This document shows positions 63,020 to 64,000 of a stretch of 64,000 nt of DNA, one piece after another. The notes below the pieces were generated by a model. The model was not told the DNA's origin, ran no database searches, and saw only the letters and a program-made list of their open reading frames with translations. The DNA lies in contig NZ_CP091786.1 of the NCBI RefSeq assembly GCF_022024015.1, forward strand, positions 372,001 to 436,000, written 5' to 3'. Each line of letters starts with the position of its first letter. Within the stretch, counting starts at the first letter, position 1. A program made the position numbers and the translations under genes. Origin of the DNA: Prevotella sp. E9-3 (GTDB lineage: Bacteria > Bacteroidota > Bacteroidia > Bacteroidales > Bacteroidaceae).

Positions 63020-64000
63020 ATGACTGTTTTGATTCAGATTCTTCAATTCGTGCTGGCTTTGGCCCTGCTGGTCTTGCTGCATGAATTCGGACATTTCTTC
63101 TTCTCTAAGCTCTTTGGCGTAAGAGTAGAGAAGTTCTTCCTGTTCTTTGACCTCGGTATTGGTAAGTGGACGGGCAAACTGTTCAGCCATAAGCCAAAGA
63201 ACAGTGATACGGAATACGGTATCGGATGGCTGCCATTAGGCGGTTACTGTAAGATAGCCGGTATGATTGACGAGAGTTTTGATACCGAGCAGATGAAACA
63301 ACCCGAACAGCCTTGGGAGTTCCGTTCCAAGCCTGCATGGCAGCGACTGCTCATCATGATAGGCGGCGTATTGGTGAACTTCCTGTTGGCATTGTTCATC
63401 TATTCTATGATCATGTTCACTTGGGGCGAGAAATATGTAGCACTCCAGGACATGAGCGAGGGTATGTACTTCAATGATGAGGCTATTGAACTGGGTTTCC
63501 AGAATGGTGATATCCTGTTGAGTCATGATGGCATCGACTTCAAGGAGTTTGGTGCTGATATGTATCGTGATATCTCTGAAGCCCATGAGGTGACTGTACT
63601 TCGTGACGGTAAGAAGGTGAGCATCAGTCTGCCTGGCGACTTGAACCTCCTCAACATGCTGAAGAATGAACCGCGTTTCGTTACACCCTATATCCCTGCT
63701 GTTATAGATAGTGTGCTGCCCGCAACTCCTGCCTCTTTGGCTGGTCTTCAGAAAGGCGACCGTATCGTGGCCATTAATGATCATGAGGTGACCAGTTATA
63801 ATGGATTCCTTTTTGAGATAGGCCGACTGCAGGACATGCTTTCAGCAGCCGTTACACCTGACGACAGCATGAAAGTGCGTACAACAACAATTGTATATAC
63901 ACGCGCTGAGGTTACTGACACGGCTTCCGTGGTGCTTACCGCTGATTTAAAACTGGGCTTCTCTCCCACAAATGTGCTGAGTCTTTATGAGCCCACGACT
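63020..64000 (+). CDS. rseP: RIP metalloprotease RseP (site-2 protease), 3' end outside window
   Basis: The first 327 codons are present. The zinc site HEFGH is at residues 21-25 in the first transmembrane helix (VLALALLVLLHEFGHFFFSK). GIGWLPLGGYCKIAGM follows, then a second helix (LLIMIGGVLVNFLLALFIYS) and a PDZ domain near 135-250 (SLAGLQKGDRIVAINDHEV). Family members cut membrane-bound anti-sigma factors and cleared signal peptides in the inner membrane. It starts 39 bp after dxr and is probably in the same operon. The second zinc ligand region (NxxPxPxLDGG) is expected beyond the window. Confidence 0.93.
   Translation, partial: MTVLIQILQFVLALALLVLLHEFGHFFFSKLFGVRVEKFFLFFDLGIGKWTGKLFSHKPKNSDTEYGIGWLPLGGYCKIAGMIDESFDTEQMKQPEQPWEFRSKPAWQRLLIMIGGVLVNFLLALFIYSMIMFTWGEKYVALQDMSEGMYFNDEAIELGFQNGDILLSHDGIDFKEFGADMYRDISEAHEVTVLRDGKKVSISLPGDLNLLNMLKNEPRFVTPYIPAVIDSVLPATPASLAGLQKGDRIVAINDHEVTSYNGFLFEIGRLQDMLSAAVTPDDSMKVRTTTIVYTRAEVTDTASVVLTADLKLGFSPTNVLSLYEPTT

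Overview
The window looks like chromosomal DNA of a Prevotella-type member of the Bacteroidales (genus inferred, not proven). The evidence: most genes lack a Shine-Dalgarno sequence but follow a TAnnTTTG -7 box, often with TTTG about 19-21 bp upstream; many large secreted proteins end in a C-terminal sorting domain of the type IX secretion system (T9SS, pattern YDLQGRxV...GlYixxGKKxxxr); and there is a BspA-type leucine-rich protein, a C10 (streptopain) peptidase, a PL11 rhamnogalacturonan lyase, a 2-oxoacid:ferredoxin oxidoreductase and an anaerobic class III ribonucleotide reductase, which fit an anaerobic polymer-degrading gut or rumen bacterium. I see no rRNA, tRNA, CRISPR array, transposase or integrase.

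Layout. 1-7.8 kb (minus strand): a secreted CARDB/cohesin-like protein (cut by the window edge), a 1838-residue BspA-like protein with dockerin-like and sorting domains, and a secreted beta-helix-like protein. 8.1-17.5 kb (plus): an OPT-family transporter, a PL11 lyase, nrdD, and a pair of MORN-like proteins. 17.5-21.6 kb (minus): korB and korA, split by a GxxExxY gene carried between 31-bp inverted repeats, then nrdG. 21.6-24.3 kb: a repeat-rich island of noncoding elements around a fic gene, plus a gene remnant. 24.3-26.4 kb (minus): a TPR/transmembrane/AraC-type regulator overlapping upp. 26.5-45.4 kb (plus): two runs of giant secreted proteins. The first is an Ig-like protein, a C10 peptidase and a choice-of-anchor-J/FN3 protein. 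The second is a 1767-residue modular protein, a 62-residue peptide, and a PI-PLC/glutaminase-A fusion. The second copy of a composite noncoding repeat separates the two runs.

45.5-49.8 kb: pckA, a freestanding 31-codon hydrophobic peptide unit, and metG. 50-56.2 kb: a surface-polysaccharide locus with a flippase, a glycerol-3-phosphate cytidylyltransferase plus a truncated AsnB-like protein, and, divergently, a TagF-like glycerophosphotransferase with two glycosyltransferases. It suggests a glycerol-phosphate-decorated glycan. 56.2-64 kb: housekeeping genes, nadD-gmk-yicC on the minus strand and tsaB-DUF4290-murA-rimM-dxr-rseP on the plus strand.

The most unusual content is noncoding. Two homologous ~0.5 kb composite elements (86-bp head, tandem repeats with a strict 22-bp period, ~74-bp tail) lie at 22.0-22.5 kb and 35.4-35.8 kb. 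There is a terminal-inverted-repeat cassette carrying a GxxExxY protein, with gene-less relatives nearby, and a palindromic element present three times around fic. Four further short tandem arrays sit at gene boundaries (59, 21, 17 and 9 bp). All coordinates and identities were read by eye; family assignments rest on motif recognition without database searches.
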